64,000 nucleotides of DNA, taken from NCBI GenBank assembly GCA_002406015.1, contig DHMX01000022.1:361617-425616 (forward strand), written 5' to 3'. Every line of letters begins with the position of its first letter. Positions within the stretch are counted from its first letter, which is position 1. Below, piece after piece: positions 46,068 through 55,382 of this stretch. A model generated the notes under the pieces. The model searched no databases, was not told where the DNA came from, and saw nothing but the letters and a program-made list of their open reading frames with translations. Position numbers and translations under genes: made by a program. Source of the DNA: Lachnospiraceae bacterium UBA4631 (lineage in GTDB: Bacteria > Bacillota > Clostridia > Lachnospirales > Lachnospiraceae).

Positions 46068-47392
46068 CCCTGATTCACAAAGAAATACCCCCGTACCACT
46101 TTAAGAAATACATCCCGGTAGCACAAGCGTCTGGCATCCTTCCCCACATAGATTACAACACTGTCATATAACCGGTCATCAATATAAATATCCAACATAC
46201 CGGCAATATCCCCTTCCCGCACCGGTGCTTCCAGCTCCTCCGGCAGCCGGGCTTCATATCGAACCTCCTCTTCCGCTTGCAACAATAAATCCCTGCTGTC
46301 CCGTATCCGGAGCGGAACCGCTTTATCCTCTGCTCCGTTTCTTAGGGGCAGCTCCGGAAGGGCATAGTCGGGACTTATAAGATTCTGCATTTCATACCGC
46401 TCCATACCGTAATCCATTAACAGCTTGGTATCCTGCCACTTGTAGGTCTTATGCGGCGGCCAGCCGGATGCAAGCACTACGGAAACAAATGTCTTATCTC
46501 CCCGGCTGGCAGCCCCTACAAAGCAATATCCGGCTTCACCGGTAAAGCCGGTCTTAATCCCCATAGCTCCCTCATACGAGGTCAGAAATGCATCCTTATT
46601 TACTACGGATACCGTTCTTTTTCCGTCAAGCTCGGAAAAAGTGTATGCCGGTGTCTGAATGATTTCCAGAAATTGCGGATTACGGATGGCATAACAGGCG
46701 ATTCGTCCAAGGTCACATGCCGTTGTGTAATGTCCCTCTGCATCCAGCCCGTTTGGCGTAACAAACTGTGTCTGATATGCTCCTAACTCCTCTGCTTTCT
46801 CATTCATTAATTCTGCAAAACCTTCAACCGAGCCGCCAATATGCTCCGCAATTGCAACTGCCGTATCATTATGGGATTCGAGCATAAGTGAATACAATAA
46901 ATCTTTTAAATAATACCGTTCGCCTGTGCAACCGTTCATCTGTACATCCGGCTGGGCAGCTGCATTTTCTGAAAAGGTAACGATGTCCTCCGGATTTCCA
47001 AGCTCCAATGCTAACATACAGGTCATAATTTTAGTTGTACTTGCCATTGCCTTTGTATCCTGACCGTTTTTCTCATATAAAACCCGCCCGGTATCTGCAT
47101 CCAGCAAGGCAGCCGCCTGTGCCTGCAAGGTAAACTCCGGTACTGTGGCAATTACTTCCGATTCCAATGTAGCTTCCGATGCAGCTTCCGATTCCGCATG
47201 TAACCCTTCCGCTTCCGGCTCTTCCGTTTCCTCATATACCTGCGGGAGCCATACATGAAAAGAATCCCCCTGCTGCCTTTTATAATCTGTATGGACAGCC
47301 CCTGCAAATAAGCCGATTCCACCCAGAGCAATTATAAGTGTGATTCCGATTCCTATGATTGTTCTACTTTTTTGTCTCAACCATTCCTTCAT
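46064..47392 (-). CDS. D-alanyl-D-alanine carboxypeptidase (DacF-like)
   Basis: A penicillin-binding protein of the S11 peptidase class that trims peptidoglycan stem peptides; 442 residues. After a membrane/signal segment (about 7-30) comes an 80-residue Glu/Ser/Ala linker. Motifs SxxK (STTK), SxN (SHN) and GIKTGFTGEAGY are intact, and a C-terminal beta domain ends near a hydrophobic helix. ATG at 47392 is used because the upstream in-frame start lies inside a terminator-like hairpin. A second homologue lies at 51583-52785. Confidence 0.94.
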   Translation of the reverse strand: MKEWLRQKSRTIIGIGITLIIALGGIGLFAGAVHTDYKRQQGDSFHVWLPQVYEETEEPEAEGLHAESEAASEATLESEVIATVPEFTLQAQAAALLDADTGRVLYEKNGQDTKAMASTTKIMTCMLALELGNPEDIVTFSENAAAQPDVQMNGCTGERYYLKDLLYSLMLESHNDTAVAIAEHIGGSVEGFAELMNEKAEELGAYQTQFVTPNGLDAEGHYTTACDLGRIACYAIRNPQFLEIIQTPAYTFSELDGKRTVSVVNKDAFLTSYEGAMGIKTGFTGEAGYCFVGAASRGDKTFVSVVLASGWPPHKTYKWQDTKLLMDYGMERYEMQNLISPDYALPELPLRNGAEDKAVPLRIRDSRDLLLQAEEEVRYEARLPEELEAPVREGDIAGMLDIYIDDRLYDSVVIYVGKDARRLCYRDVFLKVVRGYFFVNQG

Positions 47393-47446
47393 AAAAAGAA
47401 CACCTGTCTGCCTGCTTATCATATTTTATCGCAGACATCAGGTGTT
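47393..47446 (-). terminator. Hairpin with T-run abutting the carboxypeptidase start
   Basis: On the minus strand AACACCTG..TCTGC pairs with GCAGACAGGTGTT (47431-47446 with 47399-47411, three-base bulge), followed by CTTTTT and then directly ATG. It would terminate the scpB transcript. It also buries the AGGTG that would serve as ribosome site for the next gene. Confidence 0.75.
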
Positions 47447-47465
47447 TATTACCATTTTTTTATTT

Positions 47466-48041
47466 TTATGTATTGAGCGTAATATTTGCTTCTTCAATTG
47501 CCTGTTGTTCAAAGTCCGCAATCTTATCCGGTGTAATCAACGGCAGTTCATCCGTAGATGCCACTCCGAAGCCCCGCAGAAAATCCTCTGTCGTTCCAAA
47601 CAGAATCGGTCTTCCGAGTGCATCCAAGCGTCCTACCTCTTCAATCAGATGATATTCCACCAGCTTATTAATTGCATGCACGCAGGAAACACCACGAATG
47701 GCTTCTATCTCCGCTCTGGTAATCGGCTGCTTGTACGCAATAATAGACAGAGTTTCAAGCTGTACATCCGTAAGAATGTGCCGCTTCGGCAGATTTACGA
47801 TTCTGGAAAGTATTTCATAATACTCATTTTTCGTGCATAGCTGATAGGCACCTTCTACCTCAATCATACGGATTCCCCGTCCTTCTTCATCATACCGGTC
47901 CATTAAATGATGCATCACCTTTCTGGTTGTATCTACATCATGCTCTAATGCTGCGGCAATCTGTTCTAATGGTACTGCGGTTCCCATTGCAAATAATATA
48001 GCCTCAATGGCAGCTTCCAGCTTCTTTATATCCTGTTCCAT
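47466..48041 (-). CDS. scpB: Segregation and condensation protein B
   Basis: Winged-helix kleisin-associated subunit of the Smc-ScpAB condensin; 191 residues. It has EAAIEAILFAMGTAVPLEQ near 8-26 and the ScpB core LSIIAYKQPITRAEIEAIRGV near 90-110. It follows scpA by 18 bases, in normal order, and ends before the terminator-like hairpin. Confidence 0.97.
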   Translation of the reverse strand: MEQDIKKLEAAIEAILFAMGTAVPLEQIAAALEHDVDTTRKVMHHLMDRYDEEGRGIRMIEVEGAYQLCTKNEYYEILSRIVNLPKRHILTDVQLETLSIIAYKQPITRAEIEAIRGVSCVHAINKLVEYHLIEEVGRLDALGRPILFGTTEDFLRGFGVASTDELPLITPDKIADFEQQAIEEANITLNT

Positions 48042-48059
48042 GCTTGTCTCCTCTTTTGC

Positions 48060-48806
48060 CTATGATTCCAAGGAATCAATCACAATATCATCAAATAGTT
48101 GTTCCTGTCTTACCGTAATTGCACCCACCTTCATTAATTCCAGAATTGCCATAAAGGTCACAATTACATTAATCTTGGATGCCTGTACCTCTAGCAGGGT
48201 CCGGAAGCTAATTCCCTTTAACCCGCGGACATCCTCCCGTATTGCCTGCATCCGTTCCTCAATATTAACCTCTTCCCGTTCTATCGTACCGAATTTACTT
48301 CGAATCGGGTCAATTTTATCTACCTGCTTCTTCATTACCATACGGAAGATTTCCTGTAAGCGGCTTAGCGTTAATCCATCGCACAGCTCCACCGGGTCTA
48401 CTTCCTCCTGATATTCTTCGACCTCCTTTGGAATGGTCTGCTGCTTATATAAAGCAAGCGAGGCATCTAACTCCATATCCTTTAATTCCGCCGCAGCGTA
48501 TTTGTACATTTTGTATTCCAACAACCGTTGTACCAATTCCGCTCTTGGGTCCTCTTCTTCTTCCTCTTCCACTTCCTCCTTCGGAAGCAGCATTTTGGCT
48601 TTAATATTAATCAGCGTTGCCGCCATTACCAAAAATTCACTCATTACATCATAATCCTGCGTTTTCATTTCTTCCAGATAAGCAAGATACTGTTCGGTAA
48701 TGGTGACAATCGGAATATCATATATATTTACCTGATTTTTCTCTATAAGGTGCAACAATAAATCCAACGGACCTTCAAACACCTGTAGTTTTACATCAAT
48801 TGCCAT
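48060..48806 (-). CDS. scpA: Segregation and condensation protein A
   Basis: Kleisin subunit of the Smc-ScpAB complex; 248 residues. The N-terminus FEGPLDLLLHLIEKNQVNIYDIPI is the Smc-head-binding part, the acidic stretch KEEVEEEEEEDPRAEL is a linker, and the C-terminal winged-helix binds Smc. It starts 13 bases after the L,D-transpeptidase and precedes scpB. Confidence 0.97.
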   Translation of the reverse strand: MAIDVKLQVFEGPLDLLLHLIEKNQVNIYDIPIVTITEQYLAYLEEMKTQDYDVMSEFLVMAATLINIKAKMLLPKEEVEEEEEEDPRAELVQRLLEYKMYKYAAAELKDMELDASLALYKQQTIPKEVEEYQEEVDPVELCDGLTLSRLQEIFRMVMKKQVDKIDPIRSKFGTIEREEVNIEERMQAIREDVRGLKGISFRTLLEVQASKINVIVTFMAILELMKVGAITVRQEQLFDDIVIDSLES

Positions 48807-48819
48807 CCTTTGTTCCTCT

Positions 48820-50571
48820 TTACTGGGTAGTTTCTGTTGCTTCTGTGGTCGCTTCGGTGACAGCCTCTGTCGTTGCCTCCGTCGTTATTTCTGTCGTTGT
48901 CTCCGTCGTTGCTTCTGTGGTAGTCTCTGTCGTTACCTCGGTGGCAGCTTCGGTAGTTGCTTCCGTTTCCGCTTCGGTGACGGCTTCGGTTGTCGCTGCT
49001 TCGGTTTCCTGTTCCGTTGTTACCGCAATCGGAATCGGGGAAGAAGACGGTCTGACCGCCGGAGATATATGACTTTCCTCTGTACCTGACAGATGATATA
49101 ATACCACAATATCACCTGCCTGATAATTCTCATATATGAACTTTGCAACATCCAACGGCAGATTAATACATCCATGCGAACCATGTGTAATATAACGGCT
49201 TCCTCCATATGCACTCTGCCATGTAGCATCATGTAAGCCAATCCCACCGTTAAACGGCATCCAATAAGAAACCGGTGTCCGATAGGTCTCTCCCACCAGA
49301 ATTGCCGGTGAAGTCTTAGAACGAATCTGATAGACTCCGGGTGGTGTTGCACATCCGGTCGAAGGCTTTCCCGATACAATATCCGTTTCTAATATCAAAG
49401 CTCCATCCTTGTAGCAATATAAATGCTGGGAGGTCAGATTAATCTCTATATAGGTATCCGCAATCGGTACGATGTTCTCTGAGGACCGGGTATAGGTTTC
49501 TCCCTTCTTTGCTTCTATACCCAGAATTAATTGCACCAGCTCCTCTGCTTCTGCATCCACCTGCATTTCACTGCTCCGGATATACGAGGTTACTGCAACA
49601 TTCTGCTGATAACTGGTCTGAAATGTAATCTCCTGTCCCCGCAGCTCATGTGTCTTTAACATCTGCTCTAAATAGTCTGTCACCTGCTTGCGGTTTACCT
49701 GACAGCTATAATCTTCTGCTACGATTATCCATGACTGGAGTTCCGAGCCACTTAGCTCCTCCGACTCCTCACCGAACTGATAAATAATTTTTACCTGTTT
49801 CAGACTGTTTAAGTAATCCTTTGCTGCCTGTACTGCCTTATCATCCTTTTGATATTTTAAGGTTTCATAGCACTGCTGTTCTTCCAAATCCACATATGCC
49901 ATCATATTTGTGATTCCGTTTGTGACAGTCTTTCTTACCGCCAGTGCAATCGGCTTTTTGCCCTCTCTGCCATCTTCAACCACATAGTTTCCGGATTTTT
50001 TTATAATCTGCGGTTCTACCGGCTCCTCTATATTTTCACTCTGCATACATTCCAATGTACGGATTTTGTTATGCAGCCGGTCCAAATCATAGGTTACATT
50101 TGTTTTTATTATCTGCTCCTGCCGGTTCCAGCCTTGCAGGAACCAGAGCCATGCATTCTGCTTGTGCAACTGCTCCGTTACACTACCGGTCATCTGCACA
50201 CACAGACCAATCTCATTTCCGCTGATATATTCGAAGTCCTGATTTCGTTCCCGAATTTCCAGACGATAGTTCTGTACCATAGCATTTATTTCTGTCTGTG
50301 CCTGATTGGCTGTCATCCATGATACATTTACACCATTTAAATAACTGTGTGCCTGAAAATGAAACGAAAAAAAGAATACTCCGGTCAGATACCCCAAACC
50401 AATTGCTGCCAGTGCAATCATTGCTGCCTTTACCCCAACCGGCATCCCCTTTTTCTTTGCCGTTTCTAAATGAATGACATAAGGTTCTGCCATATCCAAC
50501 GCAGCCGCTTCCTGTATGCTCTTTTCTGCTTCCTCATTTGTACCAGATGCTTCCACTTGCTTCCCCTTCAT
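48820..50571 (-). CDS. Membrane-anchored L,D-transpeptidase with Thr/Glu-rich C-terminal tail
   Basis: A YkuD-type L,D-transpeptidase that makes 3-3 peptidoglycan cross-links; 583 residues. A cytoplasmic segment and one membrane helix (about 48-72) precede about 300 residues of two domains resembling the peptidoglycan-binding module of clostridial YkuD proteins. The catalytic motif HGSHGCINLP has the nucleophile Cys468. The C-terminus (about 518-583) is an unusual run of Thr, Glu and Ala. It is transcribed ahead of scpA from its own promoter. Confidence 0.92.
   Translation of the reverse strand: MKGKQVEASGTNEEAEKSIQEAAALDMAEPYVIHLETAKKKGMPVGVKAAMIALAAIGLGYLTGVFFFSFHFQAHSYLNGVNVSWMTANQAQTEINAMVQNYRLEIRERNQDFEYISGNEIGLCVQMTGSVTEQLHKQNAWLWFLQGWNRQEQIIKTNVTYDLDRLHNKIRTLECMQSENIEEPVEPQIIKKSGNYVVEDGREGKKPIALAVRKTVTNGITNMMAYVDLEEQQCYETLKYQKDDKAVQAAKDYLNSLKQVKIIYQFGEESEELSGSELQSWIIVAEDYSCQVNRKQVTDYLEQMLKTHELRGQEITFQTSYQQNVAVTSYIRSSEMQVDAEAEELVQLILGIEAKKGETYTRSSENIVPIADTYIEINLTSQHLYCYKDGALILETDIVSGKPSTGCATPPGVYQIRSKTSPAILVGETYRTPVSYWMPFNGGIGLHDATWQSAYGGSRYITHGSHGCINLPLDVAKFIYENYQAGDIVVLYHLSGTEESHISPAVRPSSSPIPIAVTTEQETEAATTEAVTEAETEATTEAATEVTTETTTEATTETTTEITTEATTEAVTEATTEATETTQ
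48823..49020 (-). repeat. Degenerate short tandem repeats encoding a Thr/Glu/Ala-rich tail
   Basis: About 198 bases consist of imperfect repeats of ACxGAxGCx-type codons, giving TTEATTEA-like peptide repeats. The opposite strand reads as a valine/serine-rich open frame, which I treat as a shadow. Such tracts can change length by slippage. Confidence 0.7.
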
Positions 50572-50608
50572 TTCACTGTTTCCCCTCTGTGTTTCTCATT
50601 CATGCTAT

Positions 50609-50637
50609 ATTATAATGAACCCGGTTTGAAATAACAA
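50609..50637 (-). promoter_or_regulatory. Promoter of the L,D-transpeptidase-scpAB unit
   Basis: TTGTTA (50637-50632), exactly 17 bases and TATAAT (50614-50609) on the minus strand. It lies in the 73-base gap before the L,D-transpeptidase, about 40 bases from the start codon. Confidence 0.8.
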
Positions 50638-50644
50638 CTACTTT

Positions 50645-51538
50645 CTATCGAGCGTCTTCGTCCGTATTCTGCGTCTGCAGCGTAACTACAAGCAGCTCTG
50701 GAAGGTTATGAACCCGGAATTTGAAGGTGTGATTTCCCAAGCCGCCGCTTAACAGCATGACACTATTTCCTTCCTGATACCAGCCCCGGTCATATTTCGG
50801 AAATATATGAAACATCGGTGACAGACACCCGCCCAGTCCCGGAAGTCTAATCATACCGCCATGAATATGTCCGGACAACACCAAATCAGCTCCCCATGCT
50901 GCATATTCCGGAAAATAATTCGGATTATGTGCAATCAGGATTTCATATCTGTTTGTATCGGAAGCTCCGAGCTTTTGCTTCAGATATGCTTCCTTCATCG
51001 GGTGCTTTTTGAATCTCTTATAATAAATCGGGTCTAAGTCCAGTCCATATAACGCAATCTGCTCCTTACCTCTGGTAAGCATTACCGATTTATCTGCCAG
51101 CCAGATTACCGAGGTTCCAAGACTGTTCTTATAATCCTCCCACATACTGCCATATTCTTCCGGTTTTCTGGCTATCCGCATTTCATGGTTTCCCATGCCG
51201 TAATATACCGGAGCAAGCTTTGACAGCGCCTGTAGCAGCTCGGCTGGAACTGCGGTAGATGCTCCCTGCTTTCCGACAAGCATATCCCCCGCCAGAATAA
51301 TATAGTCGGGCTTCTGCTGCCGGATTGCCTGTAACAGCCGCTCATTTCGTTCTCCGAATACGGCATTGTGCAAGTCTGCAAGCACAACAATCCGGCAGCC
51401 GTCAAAGCTCTCAGGAATCTTGGCAGAGGCTACCGGATAGGATGTAATTGTCAATTTGCGGTTTTCTATCCAGCTAATCACACACACTGCAAGAATCAGT
51501 ATTACTATTATTCCAATGGCTATCCATACTAATTTCAT
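50645..51538 (-). CDS. Membrane-anchored metallophosphoesterase
   Basis: A calcineurin-like phosphoesterase of 297 residues with one N-terminal helix (about 4-25). The metal-ligand motifs are VLADLHNAVFG (D.H), LAGDMLVG, GNHE and LSGHIHGG, all intact. It resembles the YkuE/DUF family proteins of Firmicutes, whose substrates are often lipids or UDP-sugars; the substrate here is not known. It follows the second carboxypeptidase by 44 bases. Confidence 0.93.
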   Translation of the reverse strand: MKLVWIAIGIIVILILAVCVISWIENRKLTITSYPVASAKIPESFDGCRIVVLADLHNAVFGERNERLLQAIRQQKPDYIILAGDMLVGKQGASTAVPAELLQALSKLAPVYYGMGNHEMRIARKPEEYGSMWEDYKNSLGTSVIWLADKSVMLTRGKEQIALYGLDLDPIYYKRFKKHPMKEAYLKQKLGASDTNRYEILIAHNPNYFPEYAAWGADLVLSGHIHGGMIRLPGLGGCLSPMFHIFPKYDRGWYQEGNSVMLLSGGLGNHTFKFRVHNLPELLVVTLQTQNTDEDAR

Positions 51539-51582
51539 CCTCTTGTTGTTCCTTCCTGTTTCTGTCTATTCCTGACTTCTGT

Positions 51583-52785
51583 CTATTCACTCGCCGGCTC
51601 TGCCACGCAAAAGATACGGTATACCATTCTCTGCAAACAGACTCCGTATGTAATCGGCTCTACCGTCTCGGCAGCCAGAAGCGAAACCGCTCCGATTCGT
51701 TCTCCCTGATAATAATACACAGCCTCCCCGATTACATCACCCTCTGAAACCGGAGCGGTTAATTCCGAATAATTCCATTCCTTATTGACCTCTGCCGGAT
51801 TCTGCTCCCGCGTAAGCAGGCAGTTAAAGCCTGTTGACTCCGGCATACATAATACGGTCTCCTGTGTTCCCTTGGCTACCGGGATTCTGGTATTATCAGG
51901 CAGCACCTGTTCATCCTGATACAAATGACAGTTTGCAAAGCCATAATCAAATAACTGACAGACCTCCTGATTCCGAACCTCCTTGGTCGGAGCTCCCATA
52001 ACGACTGCTATTAAATCAATTCCATCCTTTGTTGCCGTTGCGGATATAGAAAATCCCGCCTCATTCGTAAACCCGGTCTTAAGACCCGTACAATACGGAT
52101 AGGTCTTTAACAGCTTATTGGTATTTGCCAAGCCGAAGTCAGAGCTGCCTCGTCTGGTTACATGGGTTATGGTGTCCATCCATATGGTAGAATACTGAAA
52201 AATCGCAGGATATTTTACCGTCAGCTCCCGGCTCATAATGGCAATATCTCTGGCAGTTGTAAGATGCCCTTCTGCATCCAGACCACAGGCATTTTCAAAA
52301 TTCGTATGATTCATCCCCAGTTCCTTTGCACGCTCATTCATCCGTTGTACAAATGCACCCTCACTGCCGGCAATGTGTTCTCCCATTGCTACTGCCGCAT
52401 CATTTCCGCTTGCGATGATAATACATTTAATCATATCCTCAACGGTCTGGGTTTCTCCCGCCTCAAAAAAGCATTGAGAACCACCCATAGAAGCTGCATG
52501 TTCACTAATGGTAACAATGTCTGTCAGATTCATTCTGCCGGAGTCAAGCTCATCAAAAATCAACAGCAGCGTCATAACCTTTGTAACACTTGCCGGATGC
52601 CTCTGCTCATCTGCATTTTTCTCATACAGTATCTGTCCTGTGGACGGCTCCATCAAAATAACCGACGGTGACTCCAATACAAAATCCTCTGCCTGTACGG
52701 AAATTGCCGGATGATAAAATTCCAGAATTACTATGCTAAGCATAACAAGACTTCCCAGAATGCCTTTCCAAATTGTTCGGTTCAT
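51583..52785 (-). CDS. D-alanyl-D-alanine carboxypeptidase (second, DacF-like)
   Basis: A second S11-type penicillin-binding protein, 400 residues. A signal peptide (about 1-30) is followed by HPASVTKVMTLLL (SxxK), SGNDAAVAMGEHI (SxN) and GLKTGFTNEAGFS (KTG). An early part reads ILMEPSTGQILYEKNADEQ. The ATG at 52785 is preferred to TTG four codons upstream because GGAG lies six bases before it. Close in organisation to the enzyme at 46.1-47.4 kb, suggesting duplication within the region. Confidence 0.95.
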   Translation of the reverse strand: MNRTIWKGILGSLVMLSIVILEFYHPAISVQAEDFVLESPSVILMEPSTGQILYEKNADEQRHPASVTKVMTLLLIFDELDSGRMNLTDIVTISEHAASMGGSQCFFEAGETQTVEDMIKCIIIASGNDAAVAMGEHIAGSEGAFVQRMNERAKELGMNHTNFENACGLDAEGHLTTARDIAIMSRELTVKYPAIFQYSTIWMDTITHVTRRGSSDFGLANTNKLLKTYPYCTGLKTGFTNEAGFSISATATKDGIDLIAVVMGAPTKEVRNQEVCQLFDYGFANCHLYQDEQVLPDNTRIPVAKGTQETVLCMPESTGFNCLLTREQNPAEVNKEWNYSELTAPVSEGDVIGEAVYYYQGERIGAVSLLAAETVEPITYGVCLQRMVYRIFCVAEPASE

Positions 52786-52875
52786 ACAATACTCCAACCA
52801 ATAATTACTGCTACTATATTCCGAAGTCTTCCAAAACAGAACCTTATTACCTATTATTCACCTATCATTTTCCTA

Positions 52876-54186
52876 TCATTCTTCTGTGATGACGGAACGA
52901 ATTACCGCCTGCGGTGCCTGATATTCCCGTTCTATCCGATATGCTCCCTGCAAACGCTCCTTTGCTTCTTCTATCTTCTGTCTGTCATTTCCGTAAATGT
53001 ATGCAAACGGTTCCGTAGTTGTTACAGCATCTCCCAGATGCTTGTTTAACTGGATGCCGACGGTCAAATCAATCACACTATCCTTGGTTACTCTTCCACC
53101 GCCTAATATTAAAGATGCCATTCCTACCTGCTGATTCTCGCATCCGACCAGATACCCGTCTGCCTTAGGATATACCGGCTCCTTCCATGCTGCCTGCGGA
53201 AACAGCTCCGGATGATAAATATATTCCGGATTTCCGCCCTGTGCCTCCACGAACTCTGCAAATTTGCGGAGTGCGGCTCCGGACGTAATGGTTTCTTGCA
53301 GCATTTTCTTTGCTTCCTCTATGGTGGCGGCTCGTTTAGCACCTAATACCATATAGGACGCCAGCGTATACACCACTTCTGTCAGTCGTGCCTCTCCCTT
53401 TCCCTGTAATACGGAAATTGCCTCCTGTACCTCCAGTGCATTTCCTACCATGGTTCCCAATGGTTCATTCATATCTGTAATGACCGCATAGGTTTTCTTT
53501 CCTGCCATGGTTCCTATCTGCACCATGGTTCTTGCCAATTGTTCTGCTTCCTCCTGCGTCTTCATAAAGGCTCCGGTTCCGGTCTTTACATCCAATACCA
53601 GTACATCGGCTCCTGCCGCCAGCTTTTTACTCATAATACTGGAGGCAATCAGTGACATATTATCTACGGTTGCCGTCACATCCCGCAACGCATATATTTT
53701 CTTGTCTGCCGGTGCCAGATTCGCAGTCTGGCCTACAATCGCAAGCTTAATTTGGTTGACATTGTTAATAAAAGTCTCCTTACTCAGACTTGTCCGGAAG
53801 CCTTCTATGCTTTCCAACTTATCAATCGTTCCGCCGGTATGTCCAAGTCCTCTTCCGCTCATCTTTGCAACCGGAATACCTAAGACAGCTAACATCGGGC
53901 CAAGAATCAAAGAGGTCTTATCTCCTACACCTCCGGTGCTGTGTTTGTCTACCTTTATTCCTTCGATGCCGGATAAATCCAGCCGTTCTCCGCTGTCTGC
54001 CATTGCCATTGTCAAGTCCAGTGTTTCCTGCGGATTCATCCCCCGAAAGTATACTGCCATCAAAAATGCCGACATCTGATAATCCGGTATCTGACCGTTG
54101 GTATATCCCATTACCAGATATGTGATTTCTTCCTTTGAAAGACAGCCTCCGTTTCGCTTCTTTAATATCAAATCATATGCATTCAT
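52876..54186 (-). CDS. pdp: Pyrimidine-nucleoside phosphorylase
   Basis: Splits uridine, thymidine or deoxyuridine into base and (deoxy)ribose 1-phosphate; 436 residues. It starts MNAYDLILKKRNGG, followed by KVDKHSTGGVGDKTSLIL (phosphate site) and KMSGRGLGHTGGTIDKLESI, the phosphorylase signature. ATG at 54186 overlaps the deoB stop (ATGA). A longer in-frame reading would lie inside deoB and is rejected; AAGGAGG is ten bases upstream of the chosen start. It works directly with deoB. Confidence 0.97.
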   Translation of the reverse strand: MNAYDLILKKRNGGCLSKEEITYLVMGYTNGQIPDYQMSAFLMAVYFRGMNPQETLDLTMAMADSGERLDLSGIEGIKVDKHSTGGVGDKTSLILGPMLAVLGIPVAKMSGRGLGHTGGTIDKLESIEGFRTSLSKETFINNVNQIKLAIVGQTANLAPADKKIYALRDVTATVDNMSLIASSIMSKKLAAGADVLVLDVKTGTGAFMKTQEEAEQLARTMVQIGTMAGKKTYAVITDMNEPLGTMVGNALEVQEAISVLQGKGEARLTEVVYTLASYMVLGAKRAATIEEAKKMLQETITSGAALRKFAEFVEAQGGNPEYIYHPELFPQAAWKEPVYPKADGYLVGCENQQVGMASLILGGGRVTKDSVIDLTVGIQLNKHLGDAVTTTEPFAYIYGNDRQKIEEAKERLQGAYRIEREYQAPQAVIRSVITEE

Positions 54187-55364
54187 GAGAACAATTCCTC
54201 CTTCCGGCTCGTACCGATGGATAGTGCCTTTACCTGAAACAGGTCTGCTATTGTCTGTCCAATATCCGCAAAGGTACTTCCTGTGTGCAGATTCTTTCCA
54301 TGTTGGAATTGACCGGACGGACTGTACCAGAGTACCGGTACACATTCTCTTGTATGGTCGGTTCCCCAGAAGGTCGGGTCACAGCCATGGTCTGCCGTAA
54401 TTACCAAAAGCTCCTCCTCTGTCATATGACGTAATACCTCTTCCAGCCGAAGGTCAAACGCCTCCAAGCCTTTTCCGTAGCCTATGGCATCTCTCCGGTG
54501 TCCCCATTTTGAATCAAATTCCACCAGATTCGTAAATATCAGTCCCTCTTGTATCTGTTCCATATATTGCAGGGTTCGGTCCATACCGTCCATATTGTCC
54601 TTTGTATGGACTGCCTGCGTAATTCCCACTCCGTCAAAAATATCCTCTATCTTACCGACTGCCGCTACCTGCAGCCCTGCATCCTTCATATAGCTCAACA
54701 GATTTTCCTTTGACGGCTGTCTGGAAAAATCTCTCCGGTTTGCAGTTCTTATATACTGTCCGTTCTCTACCACAAACGGTCTTGCTATTACTCTGGCTAC
54801 ATTATGCTCCCCCTTTAACAGCTTTCTTGCTGTTTTACAGATGTTATATAACTGTTCGGGTGGTATAACCGCCTCACATGCTGCAATCTGAAATACACTG
54901 TCCGCAGATGTATAGATAATCGGATACCCGGTTCGTATATGCTCTTCTCCTAATTGCTTAATGATTTCGGTTCCAGATGCTACGCAGTTTCCCAGATAGC
55001 CCTTGCATCCTGTTTTTTCCAGAAATTCCTTCATAATGGTATCCGGAAAGCCCTGCGGATATGTCGGAAACGGAACTTCGGTGTCAATTCCTATCATTTC
55101 CCAATGTCCAATCGTAGTATCCTTTCCCTTTGAAAGCTCCTGTAATCTTCCATAGGCACCAATCGGAGACTCCACCGCATCAATTTCCTGCATTCCGTCA
55201 ATGTTGCCGTATCCGAGCTTTCGCAGATTATAAAGCTGCAAGCCTCCGCACGCCTTAGCCGTATGTGCGATGGTATTGGCACCGGTATCTCCAAACGCTT
55301 CTGCATCCGGTGCATTTCCCATACCTACACTGTCCAAAACAATCCATATGACTTTTTTTATCAT
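54183..55364 (-). CDS. deoB: Phosphopentomutase
   Basis: Interconverts (deoxy)ribose 1- and 5-phosphates, channelling nucleoside sugar into central metabolism; 393 residues. Typical segments are IWIVLDSVGMGNAPDAEAFGD, EFLEKTGCKGYLGNCVASGT and ITADHGCDPTFWGTDHTRE, which carry the metal ligands of the alkaline-phosphatase superfamily. It lies between the AEC transporter and pdp. Confidence 0.98.
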   Translation of the reverse strand: MIKKVIWIVLDSVGMGNAPDAEAFGDTGANTIAHTAKACGGLQLYNLRKLGYGNIDGMQEIDAVESPIGAYGRLQELSKGKDTTIGHWEMIGIDTEVPFPTYPQGFPDTIMKEFLEKTGCKGYLGNCVASGTEIIKQLGEEHIRTGYPIIYTSADSVFQIAACEAVIPPEQLYNICKTARKLLKGEHNVARVIARPFVVENGQYIRTANRRDFSRQPSKENLLSYMKDAGLQVAAVGKIEDIFDGVGITQAVHTKDNMDGMDRTLQYMEQIQEGLIFTNLVEFDSKWGHRRDAIGYGKGLEAFDLRLEEVLRHMTEEELLVITADHGCDPTFWGTDHTRECVPVLWYSPSGQFQHGKNLHTGSTFADIGQTIADLFQVKALSIGTSRKEELFS

Positions 55365-55382
55365 AGTAGCCCTCCTTTCCGA

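Noticed and set aside
48800..49072. Plus-strand open frame rich in Val/Ser/Ala
   Set aside because: It is the antisense shadow of the Thr/Glu/Ala repeat tail of the L,D-transpeptidase and has no convincing ribosome site or family resemblance.
54187..54345. N-terminal extension of the nucleoside phosphorylase
   Set aside because: It lies inside deoB; the family start MNAYDLI is at 54186 with AAGGAGG upstream.
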